Positions 54,601 to 64,000 of a stretch of 64,000 nt of DNA are shown here, one piece after another. Every line of letters starts with the position of its first letter. The stretch's first letter is position 1. The position numbers were made by a program, and so were the translations under genes. The stretch covers positions 158,885,328-158,949,327 of the forward strand of contig OZ020587.1 of NCBI GenBank assembly GCA_963971535.1, written 5' to 3'. Under the pieces are notes generated by a model. It worked only from the letters and a program-made list of their open reading frames with translations, was not told where the DNA came from and ran no database searches. The DNA comes from Notolepis coatsorum. Taxonomy: Eukaryota; Chordata; Actinopteri; Aulopiformes; Paralepididae.

Positions 54601-54820
54601 GGTGCACTTCACCCGTAATTGCCTTATTTTGTGCCAGCCAACTTTCAACATGCACGTGGAAGCTATCCAACGTGTTTATTCTTGACCCAAACCAGGCAGT
54701 TTGTGTTGTACTTTCATCCGGAAACATAGTTGACGTGTTCATAAATTCAATTTGTACACATTTGGCTGTCTCACACAGCCTTACATATTCACACAATACA
54801 CTTTGTACCCCTGTCCTCAA
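48659..54820 (-). pseudogene. gag-pol remains of BEL element D
   Basis: Recognisable blocks in family order are a gag with a coiled-coil-like region (KERQALEDQEEVLRKKKQQ) and five to six copies of a LFHMPSQGGAAAQPA repeat (53760-54060). These are followed by CCHC-type knuckles, a protease (FLDAGSSATFC), a reverse transcriptase (FYVDDCL), RNase H and an integrase (SDNGTNF). It is a fossil. Confidence 0.88.
53780..54056 (-). repeat. 45-bp coding minisatellite within gag of D
   Basis: On the plus strand GCAGCAGCTCCACCTTGTGATGGCATGTGAAAGAGG recurs every 45 bp, about six times. It encodes the repeated 15-residue LFHMPSQGGAAAQPA block on the minus strand. Confidence 0.9.
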
Positions 54821-55586
54821 CTGTACACGCAGTCCTCAACGCATCAGCTCCGTGCGCGCATCAAAGCGAGGCTGAATGGCTTCCCCGCTGTCCTCAACGT
54901 CTTCTTATGCGCAAAGCTTATTCCTATAACTTTGCTCGTCTTGCTAGTTGCTGTGGTTCCCTATGATCCACAGTATTGATTTGTGCTGTGGTTCCCAATC
55001 CACCTTTGACTAATGAGCACGTTTTTGACTTGTATAAGGGCCAACTTGACTTAACAAAACAATAAATCTATAAAGCCCTTTGAGGAGGCTGATACCGGCT
55101 AAAACATATAGGTGACGCATCTGTGGCTGCTGCTGTATATCGTCTGGGGAAAGGATTGAATGTTCACAAGGTCCATTCCAATAATACCCCAAATGGGTTT
55201 ATTTACCACATAATTACTGCATGCACCAATTGCATGTGATACGAAGCAAATGCCAACGATACCTTCAAAAGAACAAACAAACACTATACACTACAAACAA
55301 AACGATAACAAAACAACGTGCCGTGTCGACGTGACAACGTGACGGTCAAAAACTGTTAGGCTCTGCCGGTAACCAAACGCACCTGCCTGTTAACAGTCCC
55401 GTTACTCATTAAGTAACTGAGTATGTCACCTACTGGTGAGCAACGGGTACTGATGCCACAAACTCATTTTGGCAGGCTGGCAGGCACAATGTATACAGGC
55501 AGAATTCATAAATACATAAAAACAAAGCAAATGCATAAAATATAACACATGGCACTACAACCATGTAAATTGGCTCTTACAATGAG

Positions 55587-55734
55587 GTATTGAATTACAT
55601 TTTTTAGATTTCTTTTCTATTTTAATCTTTGATTGTGTGGACTGAAATGTGTTTGAATGGAGCCTGTAGGAGAGACTGCTGGAATCAAAGGTGTCAGATC
55701 ACAATGACAGGACTGCTTTGTTCAGTGATGTGTG

Positions 55735-55765
<31 letters not shown>

Positions 55766-57588
55766 TCACCACGGAGTGAAAAGGCTGAGAGCATGTGATT
55801 AATTTTGTTCTTTTTGTTCCTTTTAGAGGTTGTTTTTAAATATGCGTGGATATTTCACAAGTGTTTATTGAGATGTATGGCTTTGGTTAATTTCTTTTGC
55901 TTTTGTGTTTTATCTATTTTTTCATGATCTGGGAGAGGACTGGTGCAGTTTTGTGGAAGCGGGAAATACATCAGGACAGGATGTCAAAAGAGCTAAGTAG
56001 TTCAGTCACATTTGTGTGGATTTTTCAATGGTGCTTCTCTTACAAGTATGTTAAATTGATGTGTAATCAGAAAATGCAATTGTGCTTTTGTCTCTTCACA
56101 GCTCAGTGGGTGGGGGAAATACGAAACAGCCCAGGACACAAGATTAATACATACATTAGGAAAACGACACGGTAACGTAGAACTTCATCTTCCCTGTTTC
56201 TTTTCAGTCCGATGGTGGTTGATTACCAATTTGTCCAAAGAGGATTCTTGTATACGGAAACCCCCGCCCGCTACAGAACCCCTGAGGGGGGGCCAGGTTG
56301 AACTTATGTGGTGAACAGATGTGGTACGCATGTTTTGGAAAAATTTCCAGGCTAAAAGAACCGTCTGAGAGTCTGACGACAGGTTGTCATGGGATAAAAG
56401 ATGACTAGACCGGAGGCATGTAACCTGGCCTGAAACATGGCTGCAGCTGTTAGCTGCTAGCCACAAAGGTGCGGAGCCGGTCTGAGGGCTGAGCAGAAAA
56501 TGTGTGGACGAGATCCTCTGAGGGATTGTGATTTTGGTTGGGCTGTAGGGAACAGGGAAGATGACTGAACAGATACCGATGGTCTTTGTTTTGAGCACAT
56601 ATGATTTGGTAGGTAGCACAGACAAAGGGTGGATAGATTAACACAACGCAGGGATGAGGTAAGGACATAACACATAGATTAGGGTCAAAGTGAGGTTAGA
56701 AAAAAAGAAATTCCTTGGGTGTTCTGTATGCTTTCCCTGCCCGATCTGAAGCTGTGGAGACCGAGGTGGTAAGGTTATGACCATTATGTGGTCATAAAGG
56801 GGGGAGGATAGATGAGAAGACCAATTGATGAATTATGCATAATGTGATTGAACTATTTTTAAGAAAGAAATAGCAGGAAGAGAAAATGAATGTAAAGTGA
56901 AAATTGTGATACTAATGTATGTTTTCTCTCAACCAGATCATCTAAAAGAGTGTGGGAACAAACTTTCCTGTAGATTAAGAAAATTGGGTTTTAAATGTGT
57001 GATTTTTAGATTCAATTTGTGATGTTTAGATTAAAATTATTTTTAATTGTTTTCAGCACATTCAAAGTTTTTGTTTAAAAGGAAAAAGTAGGCCTCTGGC
57101 TGTGAGCCCAGAGGAACAAAGCCCAATGATAGTAGGTGGTAAACACTGGATCATGAGGGCAGAGTAGGTTAATGGACCTGTCTCAAAACCCTGCCCTCTT
57201 TTCTTGATCCTCCAATCACAGCTGTCGCTTACCTCTGACTTCCTCATACAAACAAAGTTTGTACGAGGAAGTCAGAGGTAAGCGACAGCTGTGATTGGAG
57301 GATCAAGAAAAGGGGCAGGGTTTGAGACAGGTCCATTGGGGATCTGGATGAATGGGTAATTTGGATTCCCCGGGAGGGGGCCATAGTCAGGGGAAGTGTG
57401 GGGGAAAAACGAAGAAAACAAGAAGAAAGAAGAGTTGATGATATGTACTAAAGAATAATGAAAATTGAGAAAAATTGGAACAATTTATGATTATTATTTT
57501 TAAATGTGAAAAATGTTGTATGGTTAGCCTGTAAGAAATCAAGTCAAGATACTGGTTTATGACAATATTAATTGTCAAAGTGAGGAAC
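55587..57588. other. Non-coding stretch with (GT)n and a long palindrome
   Basis: A (GT)n tract lies at about 55739-55760. No reading frame here is convincing. The palindrome at 57171-57337 is listed separately. The rest is unassigned. Confidence 0.5.
57171..57337. repeat. 167-bp near-perfect palindrome
   Basis: AATGGACCTGTCTCAAAACC at the left is mirrored by the complement ending GGTCCATT at 57337. The arms (~75 bp) include AGCTGTCGCTTACCTCTGAC and its complement, with one or two mismatches and one small indel. The centre TACAAACAAAGTTTGTA is itself palindromic, so almost no loop remains. It could be a foldback MITE or an inverted duplication. Such a structure is cruciform-prone and would make a hairpin RNA if transcribed. 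Confidence 0.92.
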
Positions 57589-59125
57589 TGTGGTATCCTT
57601 GACTGTGTATTTCATAACAAATCCATGTATGTATAGATTTGTTTGGAACAAACAGTAGCATGCTTCAGTGTTGTGTGACATTCTGGGGAGAGCCTTCAGG
57701 CAAACCCTCACACAAACAGATTACTCAAATGTATTTAGAAGACAGCCATGCCAAATCCCCACTAGCCAACTGCTCAACACTAGAACAAAAGAAACCAAAC
57801 TGGAAGACAGTTGGAGACACAGGGGCAGGTCATAAAAGCCCCCTCATGCTAAAACTGTTTGTGACAAATTCAAGGAGTCTTGAAGACAGTTGGGTAACTG
57901 TAGGAGCAAAACCCCCCACTTGAGAACTGTTTGAATCCATACAATAATAGATTAGAGACAAAACACACGGTTCAAATAATGCCTTAAGTACAAAAATGAC
58001 TAAGATGAGTAGACCTTCCCATGCTCAAGAGTGGAGATCTGTAGGAAACTAAACCATATCATTTTAAAAGGAAACTGACTTAGTAGATAAAAGGTATTTG
58101 AATATCATTTAGAATGTCAAACTGGTTATTTAAGTAATAATGCTATTTCACTCAGGTTGTAAAGCTTGCTAGAAACTAAAACCTTAGAACTATTAATTCA
58201 GTAGACTTTATATAGGGAATCTGGTATTAAAATATAGACAATGCCACATTGGTTTAATGCTGAATATATATGTAACTTCTTACATTAACCATACAAATAT
58301 AGAAAAGGTTTTAGGGATAAGACTCTGTGCTCATCAAGAAGCCACAGCCCACACAACGAGGAGATTGGTGGGGGGCGGACCGCCTCCCCCAGAAGATCAT
58401 CTGATTGGGACCCAAGAAACAGAAGAACGCCTGTTTTTAGAATCCAGAACCAATTGGAACAGAGGAGACTCCATATATAGAATCAAGAAATCTAATTGGA
58501 CCAAACGTATTAATGTGCTATTATTGGTGGATATCAGGGTATATAATAGGACACGCATGGTTACAGAGACAGGCCAGACAGATATTCCCACCCCAGGGGG
58601 TTTTCTGGCCTCCACCAGCTCCACAGACTGTACTGCTATTGCCACGACGTAAGTAAACTGTATGGAATAATCACTGTTTGTTGTGATATAGAGTAAGATG
58701 CCTATCTTAGACCAGGTTTTAACTATGTGGTGGCAAAAGGAGTTTATACTGCAGACAATGCAGTGAGTGTATCAGTAGAGAATGAATACATTGCTTGTAT
58801 CTAGTTAAAATTCACAAGTTAGCTACTATGGGTAAATGTATCATTTAATAATGGGAACAATATATATCAAATATCACATGTGTACAGAGTATCATTCGGG
58901 GGCAGACCTGGCCTTAAAACAATTGAGGCTTGGCACATTTGAAACCACTTCTGGGAATGTTGTTTTATTTCTTGAACGAGTGGCCTTTGATAAAATGTTT
59001 GTTTGTAATATTACTTGAAAGATGTGTTAAAATGTGATTTTGAAATCTGTTTAGGTTGTGCAAATGTTTAGGGAAGTGATGTGGTGTTTATGCTTGGGTT
59101 AATTTGTTAAATCTTTAATACATAG
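57589..59125. repeat. Unclassified repeat F, copy 2
   Basis: Matches 40259-43014 without the 1.3 kb insertion. Homology starts at TGTGGTATCCTTGACTGTG in both copies and ends in this copy at TTTAATACATAG, exactly where element C begins. Copy 1 continues there with GCTGATG. No coding region was recognised; a donor-like GTAAGT follows GCCACGAC at about 58650. Confidence 0.75.
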
Positions 59126-59971
59126 TGTGGGAGCTATTAACTATTTTTACATTTATTTGTTATGTGATTTTGTAGTATTAGTTTGTTTACGGCCATATTA
59201 TTTAAGTTATGAGTCGCAGCTAAATGCTTTTACTTTGAAGGGGTTCTGGGCAATTGGGAAGCACAGCTGGGTGTATTTAGGTAATTAGAGGCAATAGCAC
59301 AGTGGGCATCAGGGAAGGTATATGGTTTTTACCAGCGTCAGGAGATCATATAGAATCAAACATAATTTTTCTGTATTCTTTGATTAACAGACAATAAACA
59401 CCACAAAACTGTCAAATGCTGTCTGGACAATGGACTTCCTGATCTGCCTGAGATTCGCTGCCCTGGTGCTTCAGTGGCTTTTTAGTTTTTATTAGTTGTT
59501 GTTGACAAATAGCCACTACATAAAGTAAAAAAACGTTCCTTATTGAAGCGGACACTTTTTATTGTTGTTTTGGATTTTTGCCGTTGGACGTTTTGGACAT
59601 GGAAACACCACGCTCAAACGGAGGATCATTCAGATCAGAGGACATGGATGCTGGCGCTCCAGCGTTTGGTCTGGAGATCGAAGACGATGATCAGTGACTT
59701 TTGTGAAGCTTGAATTGCCTTGGATCAACCTGTTAAAGACACGATCGGAGAACGGAGGACCACACGGTCTAATGGACGTCGCACTCGAACAAAACAACAT
59801 CATTGGTATGTGAAGATTGAATAATCCGTCAGCTTTATTGGAAAAAGGCAAACTTATTGGAGTGACTGAATTATTGTCTCGCAACGCTAAATGATGTTGA
59901 TGAATATTGGGAGTTGTTGAACTTCATTGTAAAGACATTCATTCATAAATCTCCGACGTGAAGTTGGCTGT

Positions 59972-61120
59972 ATGAACCAATCAGACAGTATGGAACAGCT
60001 GGTTGGGACATATGAGACAACGCCTGTGGTTGGTTCAAACGTTGCAAGTGTGGAGAATGTTGCTCCGCCCAAGCCCTCTGTAAAACGGGGCATCAAGTTT
60101 ACCGCAAAAGGGTTGGCATTTTACATGCAATCATGTCAAGAAAAGAGGTCTGCAAAAATCAAACAGGCCAAGAAATACATTGAACCAATACGTACCTTGC
60201 TGAAATCTACTGACAATGTGAACTATGTACAAGCTCATTTGAGTAACTTCATCAATTGTTATGAGGACGCTAAGGACATGCATGAGTCTTTCATAAATAT
60301 GGATTTGCCTGAGGAAGAGGTTAAAAGGCAAAATACATGTTTCAATGCAACAATAATGAAATTTTGTAATTTCACAGAGGATGTAAGGGTTTGGTTGTCT
60401 GCTGCTGGGCACCCTCAGGTGGAATCAAATGCAAATATTGACAATGAAACTAATGATGTTGTTGAAACAAATGAAGATGATGATCAGGCTCAATCTAAAC
60501 AAAGTGTTGTTATTGATGATATCAAACCTGAGGACAGTGCCTCTAACATTTCATGTACAAATGAAAAGCAACAAAAGCCACACTCCAGTGTATCAAAGAC
60601 ATCATCCACCGCGTCTACCAGGCTAAAGGCGGAGGCTGACAAAGCATCACTACTGGAGCGGATGAAAGCCTTAAAAAGGAAACATGAGTTGGAAACAAAG
60701 CAGGAGGAACTAAGGAAGGAAAAGGAACAGTTTGCTCTGGAAACTGACCTAGCTGCAGCCAATGCGAAAATCAATGTGCTGGAAACCAATTCAAAATGTA
60801 ACTCTAAAAGGTTGGATGGAATGAACTCGTATCTGGACAGGAATATAGCTCAAAGAATGACAGGCCAACTCAATCCTCAAGCTGGTCAATTTGTCCCGCA
60901 GGGAAATAACATGCAAAATGAATTTCATCCTGAGGCCCAGGCTGTCACTGTAAGGCCCAAAGGACCATCACAGACCATCGGGTTTAAAGATGCATCACTG
61001 ACAGCACTGTCAGGCCTAAACAAATGGCAGTATTACAGACGGACCTCAGACCACTATACACTCAAGCACCAACACAAGTGGTGCATGATGCTCAACAGAC
61101 AGGACGAGCATCCTCCCTGA
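59972..61120 (+). CDS. gag-like N-terminal part of BEL element C
   Basis: A 382-codon frame with a [20 protein letters not shown] motif near the start, an acidic linker, and a heptad-like charged helix ([20 protein letters not shown] ...) near residues 225-260. The layout is that of the gag of element D. Confidence 0.7.
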   Translation: MNQSDSMEQLVGTYETTPVVGSNVASVENVAPPKPSVKRGIKFTAKGLAFYMQSCQEKRSAKIKQAKKYIEPIRTLLKSTDNVNYVQAHLSNFINCYEDAKDMHESFINMDLPEEEVKRQNTCFNATIMKFCNFTEDVRVWLSAAGHPQVESNANIDNETNDVVETNEDDDQAQSKQSVVIDDIKPEDSASNISCTNEKQQKPHSSVSKTSSTASTRLKAEADKASLLERMKALKRKHELETKQEELRKEKEQFALETDLAAANAKINVLETNSKCNSKRLDGMNSYLDRNIAQRMTGQLNPQAGQFVPQGNNMQNEFHPEAQAVTVRPKGPSQTIGFKDASLTALSGLNKWQYYRRTSDHYTLKHQHKWCMMLNRQDEHPP

Positions 61121-64000
61121 ATATGGCATGCAATAATGACACCCAAAATGACATTGTGAATATCATGCAACGCCAAACTGACATCACTACAATGTTGGTA
61201 CAGCAAAATTTGGCATCTTCTCTACCAGTGAGAAATATAGCCATATTTGATGGTGATCCTCTTCAGTATCATTCCTTCATCAGATCCTTTGAAAGTTGTG
61301 TTGAGGTTAAAACCGACAATGCAAGTGATTGTTTACACTTTTTAGAGCAGTACACCAGGGGACAACCAAGAGACCTGGTGAAAAGCTGTCAGCACCTACC
61401 CTCTGTTCAGGGATATCAACGCGCTAAATCCCTGCTTGCTGAACATTTTGGAAATGAATACAAAATTGCTTCTGCTTATATGGACAAAATTGATAGCTGG
61501 CCTCTGGTTAAAGATGAAGATGTAAAGTCACTACAATCATTTTCTCTGTTCTTGCGAGAATGCTCTAATTTAACACAGAGAATCATGCAAATGAATGAGT
61601 TGGACATGCCATCAAACCTCAGGAACATTGTGATGAAGCTTCCTTATAAGCTGAGGGAGAAATGGAGGAACGTTGCATGTGATTTGCAGGAGCAACGTGG
61701 TTGCAGAGCACTATTTATTGACCTTGTGAACTTTGTTGAAAAACAAGTTAGAATTGTCTCTGATCCACTGTTTGGAAATATTCAGGATTCAAAATGTACC
61801 AGCCGCAACAAACCCCCCATTGACAGTCAACCAAGGCAAAGGAAACAGAGCACCTTTGCCACCAGTGTCACTGCAATGAAAGAAGGAAACAACAAAAGGT
61901 ACATGGATAATAAGATCAAGTCCTTCTCTGCCCAAAGTCACATCAAATGCTGTTTATTCTGCCAACGAACAAGTCACTCACTTGAAAAATGCTCAAAGTT
62001 TAAGTTAAAGATACAAAAGGACAAAATACATTTCATAAAGGAGCATGGAATTTGTTTTGGTTGCTTGAAAGTGGGACACATAAGCAAAGACTGCAGGAGT
62101 CGATTGGATTGCAGTGTGTGTCAGCAAAAGCATCCATCAGTCCTACACATTGAGCAGAAGGGTATAAGTACACCTTTTAATAAGGCAGAAGAGCCTGTGA
62201 GCCATCTGAGTGTAACATCTGTTCAGTCTCAAACATGTGGCCGTATAGGGGCCGGAGATGAGGACAATGCTGTGTTTTCGATTGTTGCAGTTCAAGTGAA
62301 AAGCCAAGTGACTGACAGAGTTGTGCAGACATATGCATTCTTGGATCCCGGAAGTTCCAGTACTTTTTGCACTCATAACCTGGCAAAGAGACTGGGGCTA
62401 AGTGGCAAGCCAGCCAATATTCTATTACGAACAATGGGGCAAGAGAAAATTGTGAGCACCAATGTATTGTCTCACTTGGAAGTGTCTGGCATAGATAAGG
62501 AGGATTTTATTGAATTGCCCAATGTCTTAACCCAAAGAGCTATGCCAGTGTCACGTGTGAACATTCCACGACAGGATGATGTGGAAAAATGGCCTTACTT
62601 GAGTAACATAAAGCTGCACGACTTGAATGCAGATGTGGATTTGCTCATCGGAACTGATGCAGCAAAAATAATGGAACCATGGGAGCTGATCAACAGCCAA
62701 GGTGAAGGACCATATGCAGTCAGAACAAGAGTCGGCTGGGTCATAAATGGACCACTTAGGAGTGGAAGTAACAGCAGAGTTAAGACTGGCTGCTCTGTTG
62801 TCACAACAAATCGAATATGTGTGGAACATCTGGAAGAAATGCTCATGAAGCAATACAACCATGATTTTAATGAAAAAACATCAGAGGGGTCATTGGAAAT
62901 GTCAAGGGAGGACATTCAATTCATGAAGATAATGGGAAGAACAACAGAGTTGAAAGATGGACATTATTACATTGACTTACCTTTCAGAGAAGAGGAACCG
63001 GTCTTGCCAAATAATCGCTGTGTTGCAGAGCAGCGACTTCAAGGCCTGAAGAGGAAATTTGAAAAGAACATCAAGTTTAAAGAGGAGTACACCTCATTTA
63101 TCAATGATATGCTGGTTCAAGGTTATGCTGAAGTTGTACCCATTGAACAGCTGGAACAAGATGAGGGAAAAGTGTGGTACATTCCCCACCATGGAGTACA
63201 TCACCCTACCAAAGGAAATCTGAGGGTTGTATATGACTGTGGAGCCTCATTCAAAGGAACATCTCTGAACTGTCAGCTCTTGCAGGGCCCCGATCTCACC
63301 AACACTCTTATGGGGGTCCTCATTCGCTTCAGGAAAGAGCCTGTCACAATCATGGCTGACATCAAGGCCATGTTTCATCAGGTGCGGGTGCCTGATAAAC
63401 ATGTGAACTTTCTTCGCTTTCTTTGGTGGCCTCAGGGCAACACTGACCAGGAACCAAGGGAATATCGAATGAGGGTACATTTGTTTGGAGCTGTTTCGTC
63501 CCCCAGTTGCGCCAATTACGCCTTGAGGCGAACTGCAGAGGACAATGCAACTCACTTCCCTCCTGAAGTGATCAAAACAGTCAATCACAACTTTTATGTA
63601 GATGACTGCCTGACGTCTACATCCTCGGAGGGAGATGCAATTAAGCTTGTAAAGGATTTGACTCTGCTCTGTAGTCAGGGAGGATTCAGCCTTCAAAAAT
63701 GGGTGACAACCAGCCGTTATGTTTTGTCATCGATCCCAGGTGACATCAGAGCAGCAGAGATGAAAGAGCTGGATTTGGACAAAGATCACCTGCCTATGGA
63801 AAGAGCACTTGGACTGCAATGGTGCGTTGAGTCCGACCAGTTCAGCTTTAGGACTTCATTACAGCCACGCCCACAAACCAGGAGAGGTATCTTGTCGGTG
63901 GTCAGCTCTCTGTATGACCCTATAGGATTTTTGGCTCCTTTTACAATGCCAGCCAAGTTACTGTTGCAGGAGCTTTGCCGGCAAAACCTGAAGTGGGATG
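61121..64000 (+). pseudogene. gag/pol part of BEL element C
   Basis: Blocks in order: [16 protein letters not shown] (gag core), [15 protein letters not shown] and [14 protein letters not shown] (zinc knuckles), [11 protein letters not shown] (protease), [10 protein letters not shown] and FYVDDCLTS (reverse transcriptase), then [20 protein letters not shown] at the window edge. Listed as part of a fossil element; the element is cut by the window end. Confidence 0.75.

Larger units (their letters stand above)
48375..55581 (-). mobile_element. BEL/Pao LTR retrotransposon D, broken
   Basis: LTR-like direct repeats at 48375-48642 and 55031-55581 (GTATAAGGGCCAACTTGAC to TTGGCTCTTACA) differ in length. 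A 5-bp target duplication ATGAG is present (48370-48374 and 55582-55586). On the minus strand the parts are gag (about 53309-54820), zinc knuckles and protease (52121-53299), reverse transcriptase and RNase H (50083-52049) and integrase (48659-50126). The element is an older copy with about five breaks. It is related to element C at 59126 and is a different lineage from A and B. Confidence 0.9.
59126..64000 (+). mobile_element. BEL/Pao LTR retrotransposon C, running off the window
   Basis: A 395-bp putative 5' LTR (59126-59520) starts TGTGGGAGCTATTAAC, ends AGCCACTACA and contains ACAATAAACACC. The interior on the plus strand carries a gag frame (59972-61120) followed by an open stretch with zinc knuckles, protease and reverse transcriptase to the window end. 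Related to element D. About one break within the visible part. The 3' LTR lies outside the window, so the LTR assignment cannot be confirmed here. Confidence 0.82.

Noticed and set aside
59972-64000. Whether element C could be a host gene derived from gag
   Set aside because: A putative LTR precedes it and protease and reverse transcriptase parts follow, so it is a retroelement.

Overview
This looks like a repeat-dense stretch of teleost fish genomic DNA. The evidence is the repeat content (DIRS, BEL/Pao, Rex1-type and L2-type LINEs, hAT elements, ~500 bp tRNA-derived SINEs) plus pyrin-domain exons of the kind seen in expanded fish NLR gene families. The species is not identifiable from sequence alone. 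No bacterial-type operon, rRNA, true tRNA gene or CRISPR array was seen. Almost all long open frames belong to transposable elements.

Layout. 1-1339: non-coding, nothing recognised. 1340-3667: hAT element with a perfect 8-bp target duplication and remains of a BED-finger transposase. 3750-5700: stacked minisatellites (45, 27, 36 and ~20 bp periods), a 78-bp host exon and a (TTTC)n tract. 5707-8965: TTAA-flanked non-coding element carrying a LINE tail, a palindrome and a SINE. 8966-18160: second copy of the satellite/exon unit, split by a DIRS element (9297-16446, itself carrying a nearly intact LINE at 12385-15880) and by a second hAT element (16477-17740). 18165-19250: L2 fragment holding a SINE. 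19447-20913: TTAA-flanked MITE and a Rex1-type LINE fragment. 21102-22230: three tandem pyrin-domain (PYD) exons, the third ruined.

22808-40086: a BEL/Pao element on the minus strand (A) whose 3' LTR is interrupted by a younger sister element on the plus strand (B, 23818-32069). Both have target duplications and a tRNA-Tyr-type primer site. 40259-43014: unclassified repeat F, copy 1, with a ~1.3 kb insertion. 43384-47115: an LTR element with no coding capacity whose LTRs and interior are largely minisatellite. 47121-48369: non-coding with an antisense SINE. 48375-55581: an older broken BEL element (D). 55587-57588: non-coding with a 167-bp near-perfect palindrome. 57589-59125: repeat F, copy 2. 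59126-64000: a further BEL element (C), inserted into F and running off the window.

The only host coding material I can support is the pair of duplicated 78-bp exons and the PYD exons. All are on the plus strand and all complete ones are phase 1-1, so any number could be spliced in without losing frame. They look like the modular N-terminus of an NLR-type immune gene that has become a sink for insertions. The duplicated satellite/exon unit preserves an unoccupied copy of the DIRS and hAT insertion sites, so the order of events can be read directly.
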